DNA from: Streptomyces sp. M92
Lineage (GTDB): Bacteria > Actinomycetota > Actinomycetes > Streptomycetales > Streptomycetaceae
Reading direction: 5' to 3'
DNA length: 64,000 nt
NCBI RefSeq assembly: GCF_028473745.1
Contig: NZ_CP101137.1
Coordinates: forward strand, 6,827,501 to 6,891,500
Shown: in pieces, positions 28,219 through 37,197 of the stretch
Numbering within the stretch: the first letter of the stretch is position 1
How the letters are laid out: each line of letters begins with the position of its first letter
Translations under genes and position numbers: made by a program
Notes under the pieces: generated by a model
Told to the model about the DNA's origin: nothing
The model's input: the letters and a program-made list of their open reading frames with translations, nothing else
Databases searched by the model: none

Positions 28219-31200
28219 GGCGGGACGCTTGTACATACGGGTCGCCGTGATCTCGCTGTGCACCGTCTCGGCCTCGCCGTCACCGGACGGGGCCGGCTGG
28301 GGCAGGCCCGGCCTCAGGTGCTCCTCCACGCTGATGTACTTCAGGCCCGCCCTGAGATCGGCGTCGTTGCGCAGCCGGATGACGAGCGGGAACTCGGCCA
28401 GCGCGGTCGTGTCGAAGAGGCCGGTGGTGTACAGGAGCTGGACGCCGAGCGCGTCGGAGACGGCCCGCTGGAGCTCCAGCAGGTAGGTGGCGTTGGCGCG
28501 GCCGATGGGGTTGTCGAGGAAGAGGGTGCCGGCGTGCCGGTGCCGGTCACGGCCCCGGTCGTTGCTGCGGAGCGCGGCCATCGTGCAGTAGAGGGCGATG
28601 GCCGCGGTGAGCAGTTGGCCGCCGGAGAAGACGTCTCCCATCTGCCCGACGGGGACGCGCTCGGCGCGCAGTACGGCGTCGGGCTTGAGGATCTCGACGG
28701 CGACGCCCTTGGGCTGGAGAGCGGCGGCGACACCGCGCAGCAGCAGGGACATGCCGTCGCGGCGCAGGTCGGAGTTCTTCTTGACGGCGGCGCGGGTGGC
28801 GTCGTCGACGACCTCGCCGAGCCGCTCGGTGAGGGTGGCCTGGTCGGGTTCCTCGAAGCGGATGCGCAGGAACTCCTGCCCGGACCACTCGCCGAGGCCT
28901 TCGGGCAGCCGGGACAGCCGCTGGGCGGAACGGAGGGTGGCGAGGGCCGACTCGACCAGGCCGCGCAGCCGGTCCACGATCGAGTCGCGGTTGCGTTCGA
29001 GCTGCGCCAGCTCGTCGGTGAGGACGCGGAGGCGGGGTGCGAAGGCCTCGGCCCACTTGGCCGCGTGCTCGGGCAGCGCGGAGGCGGGCAGTTCGCGGAT
29101 CTGCTGGCGGGCGGGGGTGCGGACCTGCTCGTACCGGGTGGAGTTGGCGTGCCGGACGAGGACGTCGCTCGCTTCGCGCACGGCGGCCTCGGCGGCGGAC
29201 AGGTCGGCGGCGCAGCCGCGCAGGGAGCGGCGGGCCTCGGCGGCGGCGCGGCGGGCCTGCTCCATGGTCTCCGGGTAGGGCTCCGGCTCCTCCTGCTCCT
29301 CCTCGGGGTGCTCGCGCAGCAGGTCGCGGAGCAGGGCGGCGACCTCGTCGAAGCCGCCGGCCGCGTCCTCGGCGGCCCGGTGGGCGTCGAGCAGCTCGGC
29401 GTGGGCCTCGCGCGCCTGGGACAGCGCCTCGGTGCGGGAGGCGAGTTCGGCGGTCGCGGTGCGCAGCAGGGTCTGGGCGTGTTCGGCGTCGCGCGGCAGG
29501 AGTTCCTCGGGGAGTTCGGTGTGGGCGTCGCCGTCCTCGGGTGCGTGGCGTTCGGCCTCGCCGCGCAGTCGGCCGAGCTGCTCGCTCGCGTGCGACATCC
29601 GCGTCTCCAGGAGCTGGACCAGCTCCTCGGCGCGGGCGGCGGCGGCCTGCCGGGAGGGTCCGTCGGAGCCGTCGGGCGACTCCAGCAGCTGGGCGGCCCG
29701 GGTGCGGACCTTGTTGCTGAGCCGGTCCAGTTCGGCACGGGCGGCGCTCTCGTCGCTCTCCGCGCGGGCCTGCTCGGCACGCAGGTCGGCGCCGACACCG
29801 ACCTTCTCGTACACCTGGGAGGCGGCCCGGTAGGCCTCGCGGAGGTCGGGCAGGCTCGCCTTCGCCCTCGGCGCGCCCGAGCCGTCCTCGGGCGCCTCTT
29901 CCGGTACGTCGTCGGGGGCGCCGGCGATCTCGGCCCGCTCGGCGCGCAGCGCGCGGGCGGTGCGGCGGGCGTCGTCGGCGGCCCGCTGGGCGGCGCGGCG
30001 GTCCTCGTCGGCGGCGCGGGCCCGGTCCAGGCAGGCCTGCGCGCGGGCCTCGGCCTCGGTGCCCTCGTCGGCCAGTTCGCGGAGCCTGGCCTGCCAGCCG
30101 GCGCGCTCACGCAGCCGGAAGGCGAGCCCGGCGAGGGCGTCCGCGGCACGGCGGGCCCTCTGCGCGGCCTCCTGCCGTTCGTCGCGCACCCGTACGGCCT
30201 CGGCGGCGCTCTCCTCCGCCTCTGCCCGCGCGGTGCGGGCCTCGGTCAGCTCGGCCTCGGTCTCCTCGGCGAAGGCCTGCGCCTCCTCGGCGGTGCGGGC
30301 CAGTTCGGCGAGGCGTCCGGCGGGGCAGCCGGTGCGCCAGGAGGCGAGCCGGGCCGCCAGCTCCCGGTCCTTGCCGAGCCGGGCGGCGAGGGTGCGGATC
30401 TCGTCGTCCCGCTCCGTCGCCCGCGCGCGCAGCGCCTGCCGCTCCTCGTCGGCGGCGTGCTCGTCGTGCATGGCGGGGTTCGGCGGTACGAGGAACACAT
30501 CGCCGGTGCCGGTGCCGGAGTCGGGGGCCGGGGTGGGCGCGAGCAGGGCGGCTGCCGTGCCGACGGCGACGGCGGAGCGCGGCAGCAGGGCCGCGTCGCC
30601 GAGGACCTCGCGGGCGCGGGTGTGCGAGTCGGGGTCGGTGATGATCACGCCGTCGACCAGCTCGGGCCGGGCGGCCAGCACGCGCGCGTGGTCGGCGGGG
30701 TCGACGGCCTGGGCGAGGTAGCGCCAGCCGGGCAGGGCGGGGATCCCGTGCTCGCCCAGGAACTCCACGGTGGCCAGCACGTCGGGGCCGGGCGGCAGCA
30801 GTCCGCCGTCACCGAGGGCTCCGAGGATGCGGGAGTCGTCGGCGGCGGCGGTGCGCAGGTCGAACAGCTGGCGTTCGGCGGCGGAGACGGTGTCGTCGAG
30901 CAGCTCGCGCAGTTCGTCGGCGAAGCGGTCGAGCTCTTCGGCGGTCAGCGCCCCGTCGGCCGTGCGGTGTGCGGTGGCCGGATCGCCGCCGTCCGTGTCC
31001 TGCCGGGGCTGCGGGATGCCGGGGCGGGAACCGGCGGCCAGGCCCAGCAGGTCGGCGAGGCGTTCCTCGGCCGCCAGCGACTCGGCGGTGCGGCGCTCGG
31101 TCTCGTGGGCGTGCCCGGCCGCGGTGGCCGCGTCGGCCGCGCGGGCGGCCGTCAGTTCGGCGCGGCTCTCCGCGGCGGCGGCTTCGCGCGCGTGCTCGGT

Positions 31201-32877
31201 GGCCCGGCGTGCCGCCTCCCGGGCGGCGTCCCACGCCTCGACGGTCGTCTTCTCGGCGTCACTGGCCGCGAGGGCGGCCCGCGCGGGGTCGGCGTCGGGT
31301 GCGCTGTCGTCGAGCCAGCCGGCGCGGACCGCCTCGGCGGTCTCCTGCTCGACCTCGGTGAGACGCTGGCGCAGGTGCCCGGCCTCGCTGCGGGCCCGCT
31401 GGGCCTCGGTGGCGGCGGTGGTGGAGTCCCGGTGGGCGGCGTCGCTGACTTCCTGGAGGGCGGCGGAGCGCTCCTCTTCCTCGTTGGCGTGGTGCTCGGC
31501 CTTGCCGGCCGCCGCGTGCAAGGCGCGGACGAGGTCGACGGCGGCCTTGGAGCGGGCGGCGAGCGCGGGGGCCGCGTCCCGCTCTGCCTCCTGGATGGCG
31601 GCGGACACGCGGGCGACGCGGTCGGCTGCCGCGCGGTGGCGCAGGACGGCTTCGGCGGCCTGCCAGGCGGAGTGCAGGGTGCGGGCGTCGGCGAGTTCGC
31701 GCTTCTGCGCGGCGGCGGACTTCTCGGCGGCGGTCAGGGCCAGCGAGGCGTGCCGGTAGGCGAGTTCGGCGGCGACGAGGGCGCTGCGGTCCCGGGCGGA
31801 TTCGGCGTGCGTGACGGAGTAAGCGGCGGCGGTGACCCGCTGGGCGAGGTCGCCGGCCCGGACGCGCTCCCGGGCGCCGCGCGCGGCGAGCCGGCGCGCG
31901 AGGGTCCTGGTCCGGCGTTCGGCGGCGGTGTGGATGTCGCGGGCGCGGGCGCGGGCGTCGGTGGCCTCGACGATCCGTCCGAGGAGGTCGACGGAACCGG
32001 CGGTGAAGTCGCGTTCGGCGATCAGTTCGGCGCGGCGGCCCAGCTTGTTGCCGAAGCCTCCGACCAGGTCGGCGAGTCCGTCGGTGTCGCGGGTGTCGGT
32101 GACGGCGCGCAGCAGGAGGTCGGTGAAGTCGGAGTCCTTCTTGACCGCGAAGAGGCCTGCGGCCTCGCCCTCGTCGGCGTTCATCTCGCGCTGGTAGCGG
32201 AAGAGTTCGGGGTCGAGGCCGAGGTCGCCGAGGTGATCGATCCAGCGGTCGTGGATCTCCTCCCAGTGCACCTCCAGGTGCGGGTATGCCTTCGAGGCCT
32301 CCGTGATGGCGTCCCGGAAACCCTTCATGGTGCGCCGGCGTCCCTGGGCGCCGGAGACGCCCTCCACGGGCGGGCGGACGGCGGTGGCCTCGGCGACGGG
32401 CAGGTTGTCCAGGGTCAGTCCGGGGCCGGGCCGGAAGGAGTACCAGGCCTCGGCGAACTTCCTCGGGTCGTTGGAGACCTGGCGCCCGCGCCACTCGCTG
32501 ACCTTGCCGACGACGACGCACTCGCCGGTCTGCACGTGCTGCCACTCCAGGGCCACGTGTCCGCAGTCGTCGGCGAGGAGGAACTTGCGCAGCACGCCGG
32601 AGCTGGCGCCGCCCAGGGTGTTGCGGTGGCCCGGCAGCATCACCGAGAAGATCAGCTTGAGCAGCACGGACTTGCCGCCGCCGTTCTCCAGGAACAGCAC
32701 GCCGGCGGGCGCGGGCCGGCGCGGCGGGCCGACCGGCTCCTCCTCGAAGAACTCCGCCTGCGTGGGGGCGGGGTCGGGCACGGGCTCGCCCACACCGCGC
32801 AGGTCAAGCACGGTGTCGGCGTAGCGCGCACCGGCGGGTCCGATCGAGTAGAGGCGGACCCGGGACAGCTCGTACAT
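28204..32877 (-). CDS. Large SMC-like ATPase (MukB/MksB/JetC type)
   Basis: The 1557-residue protein begins MYELSRVRLYSIGPAGARYA and has a split ABC-ATPase head: Walker A FLENGGGKSVLLKL (Lys69) near the N-terminus, an SMC signature GDVFSGGQLLTAA near residue 1417, and Walker B TLFLDNPIGRANAT near 1450. Between are two very long Ala/Glu/Arg-rich coiled coils interrupted at about 690-800 by a compact non-coiled segment (LPGWRYLAQAVDP ... LVDGVIITDPDSHTRARE), probably a hinge. This is the plan of MukB-like condensins. ATG 32877 has only a weak RBS (GAGAG). It is the third gene of a leftward three-gene set. A nuclease partner gene is not adjacent. Confidence 0.85.
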   Translation of the reverse strand: MYELSRVRLYSIGPAGARYADTVLDLRGVGEPVPDPAPTQAEFFEEEPVGPPRRPAPAGVLFLENGGGKSVLLKLIFSVMLPGHRNTLGGASSGVLRKFLLADDCGHVALEWQHVQTGECVVVGKVSEWRGRQVSNDPRKFAEAWYSFRPGPGLTLDNLPVAEATAVRPPVEGVSGAQGRRRTMKGFRDAITEASKAYPHLEVHWEEIHDRWIDHLGDLGLDPELFRYQREMNADEGEAAGLFAVKKDSDFTDLLLRAVTDTRDTDGLADLVGGFGNKLGRRAELIAERDFTAGSVDLLGRIVEATDARARARDIHTAAERRTRTLARRLAARGARERVRAGDLAQRVTAAAYSVTHAESARDRSALVAAELAYRHASLALTAAEKSAAAQKRELADARTLHSAWQAAEAVLRHRAAADRVARVSAAIQEAERDAAPALAARSKAAVDLVRALHAAAGKAEHHANEEEERSAALQEVSDAAHRDSTTAATEAQRARSEAGHLRQRLTEVEQETAEAVRAGWLDDSAPDADPARAALAASDAEKTTVEAWDAAREAARRATEHAREAAAAESRAELTAARAADAATAAGHAHETERRTAESLAAEERLADLLGLAAGSRPGIPQPRQDTDGGDPATAHRTADGALTAEELDRFADELRELLDDTVSAAERQLFDLRTAAADDSRILGALGDGGLLPPGPDVLATVEFLGEHGIPALPGWRYLAQAVDPADHARVLAARPELVDGVIITDPDSHTRAREVLGDAALLPRSAVAVGTAAALLAPTPAPDSGTGTGDVFLVPPNPAMHDEHAADEERQALRARATERDDEIRTLAARLGKDRELAARLASWRTGCPAGRLAELARTAEEAQAFAEETEAELTEARTARAEAEESAAEAVRVRDERQEAAQRARRAADALAGLAFRLRERAGWQARLRELADEGTEAEARAQACLDRARAADEDRRAAQRAADDARRTARALRAERAEIAGAPDDVPEEAPEDGSGAPRAKASLPDLREAYRAASQVYEKVGVGADLRAEQARAESDESAARAELDRLSNKVRTRAAQLLESPDGSDGPSRQAAAARAEELVQLLETRMSHASEQLGRLRGEAERHAPEDGDAHTELPEELLPRDAEHAQTLLRTATAELASRTEALSQAREAHAELLDAHRAAEDAAGGFDEVAALLRDLLREHPEEEQEEPEPYPETMEQARRAAAEARRSLRGCAADLSAAEAAVREASDVLVRHANSTRYEQVRTPARQQIRELPASALPEHAAKWAEAFAPRLRVLTDELAQLERNRDSIVDRLRGLVESALATLRSAQRLSRLPEGLGEWSGQEFLRIRFEEPDQATLTERLGEVVDDATRAAVKKNSDLRRDGMSLLLRGVAAALQPKGVAVEILKPDAVLRAERVPVGQMGDVFSGGQLLTAAIALYCTMAALRSNDRGRDRHRHAGTLFLDNPIGRANATYLLELQRAVSDALGVQLLYTTGLFDTTALAEFPLVIRLRNDADLRAGLKYISVEEHLRPGLPQPAPSGDGEAETVHSEITATRMYKRPAQSPA

Positions 32878-32944
32878 GGCGGACTCTCGTAAGTCTTCGG
32901 GTAGTCGGGAAAGTGAGGACGCGGGCGGTGAGCGGGATGGGTGG

Positions 32945-33826
32945 TCAGGAGCCGTGGAAGGGCAGCCCGGCGTCGGCCACGAGCTCCAGGTCGTCCGTCT
33001 CGTCGGCGGGCAGCAGTGTCGCCGTGCCGTCGGTGACCGGGACGATGCCCAGTTCCAGCAGTTCGGCCATGGCGGCGCTGCCCGCCATGTCCCGTACCTG
33101 GAGTTGGTAGCGGGCGGTGGTGCGGTACGTGCCGCCGTTGTCGTCGCCGGTGCGCTGGAGGAAGCCGGACTCGGTGAGGAAGGCGGCGGCCTTGCCGACG
33201 ATGCCGGTGGTGGAGCCGGGGAGTCTGCGGGCGTCCTTGGTGGCACCGGTCGAGCTGCGTCGGGCCCAGATCCGCCAGGCGGCCTCCAGACCGGGCGCGT
33301 CGGTGGCCGGGTCGGTGTTCTCGCCCTGTTCCTCCGCGCGTTCCTCCAGGCGGCGGCAGGCCTGGCGGACGAAGGCGTCCACTCCGTTGACCGTGACGCG
33401 GCCGATGTAGCCGTCGTCGGCGAGGTCCTCGGGGCGCGGGAAGGCCATGGCGGCGACGGCGAGGTGGGCGAGGCCGTGCAGGAAGCGGTCGCCGGAGTCG
33501 GTGGCGGCGCGACGCGCGTAGTCGCCCATGCGGACGGCGAACACCGAGTCCTCGGCGGCGGTGACGGCCATCCCCGCGCGCGGGGACACCTCCAGGACGA
33601 CGAGCCCGAGGCCGGCGGCCACGGCGTCGGCGAGGCGGGCGAAGGGCGGGTCCTCGCGGTAGCGGCGCAGCAGGTCGGCGTACTCCTGGTCGCGGGCGGG
33701 GAGCAGCTTGGGCTGGAGGCCGAAGGCGACGAGCCGCGCCGCGTCGGCGGCGTCGGCGGGCGTGACGGCCGCGGTGGCCTGCGCGGGGCCCGCTTCCGGT
33801 TCGCTCCGGTCGACGTGCTCGGTCAC
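32945..33826 (-). CDS. Putative MukE/MksE/JetB-like subunit
   Basis: This 293-residue cytoplasmic protein has no named family I can read with certainty. Its C-terminal third (TGIVGKAAAFLTESGFLQRTG, then YRTTARYQLQVRD) looks like a winged helix, as in the small partner of MukBEF-like complexes. Size and place between a larger helical gene and the SMC-like ATPase fit MksE/JetB. GTG 33826 has GAGGAGAACC upstream; the frame continues further upstream with poor composition and was cut. The next gene starts 67 bases after its stop. Confidence 0.6.
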   Translation of the reverse strand: MTEHVDRSEPEAGPAQATAAVTPADAADAARLVAFGLQPKLLPARDQEYADLLRRYREDPPFARLADAVAAGLGLVVLEVSPRAGMAVTAAEDSVFAVRMGDYARRAATDSGDRFLHGLAHLAVAAMAFPRPEDLADDGYIGRVTVNGVDAFVRQACRRLEERAEEQGENTDPATDAPGLEAAWRIWARRSSTGATKDARRLPGSTTGIVGKAAAFLTESGFLQRTGDDNGGTYRTTARYQLQVRDMAGSAAMAELLELGIVPVTDGTATLLPADETDDLELVADAGLPFHGS

Positions 33827-33908
33827 GGTCGGTTCTCCTCGTTGTGCTGGTGCCGGCTGTGCTGGTGGTGGTGTTCCGGGGGCCGGGGGCGGGACCGGCG
33901 ACGTGTTC

Positions 33909-35435
33909 TCATGCCGCCTCCGTGCGGTCGGCGGCCATTCCGGCCGCGTCCAGCAGCGCCGTGCCGACGACGAGGTCGGCGCCGCCGAACTCGGGGTCGT
34001 CCAGCTCGGTGCCGTCGTCCACGGCGAACAGCAGCTTGGGCTCGCCCTGCCGGTAGGCGGTGCCGACCGGCGGGCTGGCCGCGTGGACGGCCAGCAGGGC
34101 GACGAGGTAGGGCAGTTCGGGATCCTGGGCACGGGCGTCGGCCAGCAGTCCGGACAGCCGGCGGGGTGCGTCGTGCGGCAGGTCGAGGAGCTCCATGGCG
34201 GCGGCGAGCTGCTCCTCGCTGAAGCGGCTGTCGTCCGGGGTGGCGATCAGGTCGGGTTCCGGCATCTCGGCGCCCAGGTGCTCCCGCTCCACGGGCGGGG
34301 TCAGCAGTATGTCGACGAGGTCGCCGACCCGGACGGAGACCGGGGTGCGCAGACCGGTGCCGCGGGCGAAGAAGGCGTCCGTGGCGCGGAGTGCCTGCTC
34401 CAGGGGCAGCGGCAGCACGGGGGCGACGAGGTGGCCGTACAGGTCCAGGCCCGAGGTCGTCGGGTGGGTGCCGAAGGCCTGCCGGTCCTGCTCGGCGCGG
34501 AAGAGCGGGCCCGCCTCCAGGAGGCGCGACTGGAGCTGGGTGTGGCGGCGGATGCAGTCCTTGACGATGTCGACGAGCTCGGCGGCGCGGCGCTTGTGCT
34601 CGGGGTCCTCGGACTCGTCGCGGGCCTTGCGGATGTTGGTGAGGATCGCGTTCTCGTGGCGGTACCGGTCGGCGACGTGGTCCAGGGCCTCGGCGATCAT
34701 GTCGGGGACGGCGGTGAGCCAGTCCACCGCGCGGACGTTGCGCCGGGTGGCGTCCAGGGCCTTGCGCAGGGTTTCCGAGTACTGCACGGTCCGGTACCGG
34801 GCCTGTTCGGCGGCGAGCTGGGCGTCGGCGAGCCGGCCGCGGCTGATCAGCACCTCCAGCTTGACCTCGGCGGCGATCTGGGCGCTGGTGACGTCGGTGT
34901 CCAGGGCGCCGACGAGGACGTTGACCGCCTCGTCGGTGGTGCGCAGATAGACGGTGCCGCCGGGGCCGGGGACCTCCTCCAGGAGCTTGAAGTCGTAGTC
35001 GCGGCGGACATAGGTGCCGTCCGGGCCGAAGGTGCCGTACACCGCGCGGAAGCCGCGGTCGACGCTGCCGACGTTGATCAGGTTCTCCAGGACCCAGCGG
35101 GCCACCCGCTCGTGCTCGGCGGCGGGCCGCGCCGGTGCCTGGGCGGCGACGCGCGGGATCAGCCGGGCCACGATCTGGTCGTGGTCGGCGCCCGTGTCGA
35201 AGTCCATGTTGAGCGTGACCAGGTCGATGGCGGCCAGGGCGACCTCCGCCATGCCGTACACCGAGTACTCACCCGCGAGGTTGGCCTTGCGCGCGTCGAG
35301 GTCGTGCAGCGGGGCCGTGCAGGCGAGCGCGCGCAGCCGCCGCGCCAGTCCCTCGTCGGCGGCCGGGCCCGGTGCGGGGCGCGGCCCCGCGCTGAGCTGG
35401 GGCGGAACGCTGTCCGTCGATGCAGGCGAAGTCAC
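33909..35435 (-). CDS. Putative MukF/MksF/JetA-like subunit
   Basis: This 508-residue, mostly helical protein is the first gene of the SMC-like set. The N-terminal half (EYSVYGMAEVALAAIDLVTL, ERVARWVLENLINVG, YDFKLLEEVPGPGGTVYLRT) looks like a winged-helix and helical kleisin-type domain. The middle (AEVKLEVLISRGRLADAQLA and KALDATRRNVRAVDW) is predicted coiled coil. The assignment rests on gene order and size, not on a catalytic motif. GTG 35435 has no good RBS; a possible promoter places the transcript start near the GTG, so it may be leaderless. Confidence 0.6.
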   Translation of the reverse strand: MTSPASTDSVPPQLSAGPRPAPGPAADEGLARRLRALACTAPLHDLDARKANLAGEYSVYGMAEVALAAIDLVTLNMDFDTGADHDQIVARLIPRVAAQAPARPAAEHERVARWVLENLINVGSVDRGFRAVYGTFGPDGTYVRRDYDFKLLEEVPGPGGTVYLRTTDEAVNVLVGALDTDVTSAQIAAEVKLEVLISRGRLADAQLAAEQARYRTVQYSETLRKALDATRRNVRAVDWLTAVPDMIAEALDHVADRYRHENAILTNIRKARDESEDPEHKRRAAELVDIVKDCIRRHTQLQSRLLEAGPLFRAEQDRQAFGTHPTTSGLDLYGHLVAPVLPLPLEQALRATDAFFARGTGLRTPVSVRVGDLVDILLTPPVEREHLGAEMPEPDLIATPDDSRFSEEQLAAAMELLDLPHDAPRRLSGLLADARAQDPELPYLVALLAVHAASPPVGTAYRQGEPKLLFAVDDGTELDDPEFGGADLVVGTALLDAAGMAADRTEAA

Positions 35436-35442
35436 GGTGCAC

Positions 35443-35473
35443 AGACTAGGTCCTCGGTCTGACAACGACCCAA
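35443..35473 (-). promoter_or_regulatory. Possible promoter giving a leaderless transcript of the SMC-like operon
   Basis: On the minus strand TTGGGT (35473-35468) and TAGTCT (35448-35443) are 19 bases apart, and the -10 ends 7 bases before GTG 35435. That would put the first transcribed base at or near the start codon, explaining the missing RBS. The -35 match is weak. Confidence 0.35.
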
Positions 35474-35573
35474 ACGGCACAGATGCGCCCCGACGCGCCA
35501 GAACGGCGCGGGCGGCCCGGACCCGGCCGCGGGCGGCCCGGAACCGCCGGGCCGCGAGCCCCGCCCCGGGCGG

Positions 35574-36269
35574 CTAGCCCTCGTCCCCGACCCGCCGCAG
35601 GTAGACCTCCACGACCCGCTCCAGCGAGTTCTCGAGGTAGACGGCGAGCAGTCGCGCGGCCTGCTCGCGTTCGCCGGTCCGCAGGGTGTCGAGGAGCTCC
35701 GCGTTGCGCGCGATGTAGGGCTCGTGCAGGCGCCGCGGGTCGTCCACGACGTGGAAGGCGAGGCGCAGTTCGGCGAAGACGCTGCGCATCAGCTCGTCGG
35801 TGCGTTCGCTGCCGGCGAGGGCCACCAGTTCCCGGTGGAAGTGGATGTTGGCCGTACCCACCCCTTTCCAGTCACCTTCGCGGGCAGAGCGGCGCCCGTC
35901 CTCGACCGCCTCGGCGAGCCCGTCCAGGGCGTACGGCGGGTCTCCCAGGCCGCGGACGACGGCGCACTCGACGAGGGTCCGGGTGCGGTAGATGTCCTCG
36001 ACGTCCTCGACGGTCAGGACCCGGACGAAGACGCCCCGGTTCAGCTCGTGGACGAGCAGGCGTTCGTGCGTGAGCAGCCGGAACGACTCACGCAGGGTGT
36101 TGCGGGAGACCCCGAGCGCACCACCGATGCTGTCCTCCGACAAGCGGGTGCCGGGCGGGAAGTAGCCGTCGGCGATCCGGCTCCTGAGGATGTCCGAGAC
36201 CCGCTCCGCGGTACTGGTCCGCCCGAGGAGGGCGCGGTCGTCCGCCAGTCCCGTCAACTGCTCTGCCAT
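35574..36269 (-). CDS. GntR-family (FadR/FCD) transcriptional regulator
   Basis: This 231-residue regulator has a GntR winged helix at about 20-85 (AERVSDILRSRIADGYFPPG, GVSRNTLRESFRLLTHERL) and an FCD effector domain with the metal-ligand type motifs VEDVEDIYRTRTLVE and IHFHRELVALAGS. Such proteins sense small carboxylates and usually repress nearby genes. A perfect 19-bp palindrome 49 bases upstream of ATG 36269 is a likely autoregulatory operator. The upstream SGNH-glycosyltransferase operon runs in the same direction; nothing else obvious is under its control here. Confidence 0.92.
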   Translation of the reverse strand: MAEQLTGLADDRALLGRTSTAERVSDILRSRIADGYFPPGTRLSEDSIGGALGVSRNTLRESFRLLTHERLLVHELNRGVFVRVLTVEDVEDIYRTRTLVECAVVRGLGDPPYALDGLAEAVEDGRRSAREGDWKGVGTANIHFHRELVALAGSERTDELMRSVFAELRLAFHVVDDPRRLHEPYIARNAELLDTLRTGEREQAARLLAVYLENSLERVVEVYLRRVGDEG

Positions 36270-36317
36270 GCCCGGAATTCAATCGCAGATGTCAGAACGA
36301 AACAACAGGGGTATTGA

Positions 36318-36336
36318 GGGATCGTTGAACGATCCC
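36318..36336. promoter_or_regulatory. Perfect 19-bp palindrome, candidate GntR operator
   Basis: GGGATCGTT and AACGATCCC flank a single central G. It begins directly after the stop codon of the SGNH hydrolase gene (36337-36339) and lies upstream of the GntR gene. GntR/FadR sites are short palindromes of this length. It could also form a small hairpin, but no T tract follows. Confidence 0.65.
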
Positions 36337-37197
36337 CTACGGTGCCGTGAAGTGCCCAGCGCCCGGTTCGGTCGCCGACAGGGCCGTGAGAGCGGCGGAG
36401 ACCGCGGCGGACGTGCGCAGGTCGAGTCGGGCGCTGGTGCCGCGCGCGCGGTGGCGCAGTTCGTCGGCGGCCAGGGTCAGCAGTTGGGGCAGGAGGTCGG
36501 CGCAGCGCCGGGCCACCCAGCCGGTACCGGCGGTGGCCAGCCACCACAGGCTCGCCGACCTGGTGGGGGCGGGGGACCCGGCGTCGGGCGAGGGCGCGGG
36601 ACCGGTCGCGGCACCGCGCTCGGCGAGCAGGGCGTGGAAGCGCCGGGCGAGCTGCCGGTGACCCCGCTCGCCGGGGTGCAGCCGGTCCGCGCTCCACATC
36701 GCACGGTCCGTGGTCCAGTCGCCCTCGCACGCGTGCAGGTGCACGGCCCCGTACCGGTCCGACAGCGCGTGCACCACGGCGTTGACCGCCCGTTGCCGCC
36801 GGCCCAGCGGGCGGGCCAGCGCCCCCGGCAGCCCGAGCATCGTGCCGGGGTCCGGCAGGCACGCGGTGATCAGCAGCGCGCCCTGAGCGGTGAACGCGGC
36901 GTACACCGTGTCCAGCCGGGCCGCGACCGCGCCGACGTCGAAGGTGCGGCGCAAGGTGTCGTTCACACCGACGACGACGGACACGACATCGGGCCGCAGC
37001 GCGAGGCCGGCGGGCAGCTGCCGCCCGGCCACGTCGAGGGTCTGCGCCCCGCTGACGGCAAGGTTGGTGAACTCCGCGGGCTCCTCGGCCAGTCCGGCGG
37101 CGAGCAGCGCTGCCCATCCGCGCCACCCGTCCCCGACCGGGTCGCCGACGCCCTCGGTCAGCGAGTCGCCGAGGGCCACGAACCGGACGCGTCTCAT
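36337..37197 (-). CDS. SGNH/GDSL hydrolase
   Basis: This 286-residue esterase/lipase-fold protein has the nucleophile block FVALGDSLTEGVGDP at the N-terminus, SVVVGVNDTLRRT (block III) and the catalytic Asp-His in ADRLHPGERGH (block V). No signal peptide is seen, so it should act in the cytoplasm. The C-terminal 90 residues are Ala/Arg-rich and probably not catalytic. Its ATG overlaps the stop of the upstream glycosyltransferase (ATGA), tying it to that pathway; it could de-acylate a glycolipid or sugar (inference). Confidence 0.92.
   Translation of the reverse strand: MRRVRFVALGDSLTEGVGDPVGDGWRGWAALLAAGLAEEPAEFTNLAVSGAQTLDVAGRQLPAGLALRPDVVSVVVGVNDTLRRTFDVGAVAARLDTVYAAFTAQGALLITACLPDPGTMLGLPGALARPLGRRQRAVNAVVHALSDRYGAVHLHACEGDWTTDRAMWSADRLHPGERGHRQLARRFHALLAERGAATGPAPSPDAGSPAPTRSASLWWLATAGTGWVARRCADLLPQLLTLAADELRHRARGTSARLDLRTSAAVSAALTALSATEPGAGHFTAP

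Noticed and set aside
27331..32892. 1853-codon open frame on the + strand opposite the SMC-like gene
   Set aside because: It is a shadow of GC-rich codons. It has no family motif, runs through the end of the Rieske oxygenase gene in another frame, and is mostly Gly/Val/Leu/Ala/Arg. The minus-strand gene has ATPase motifs.
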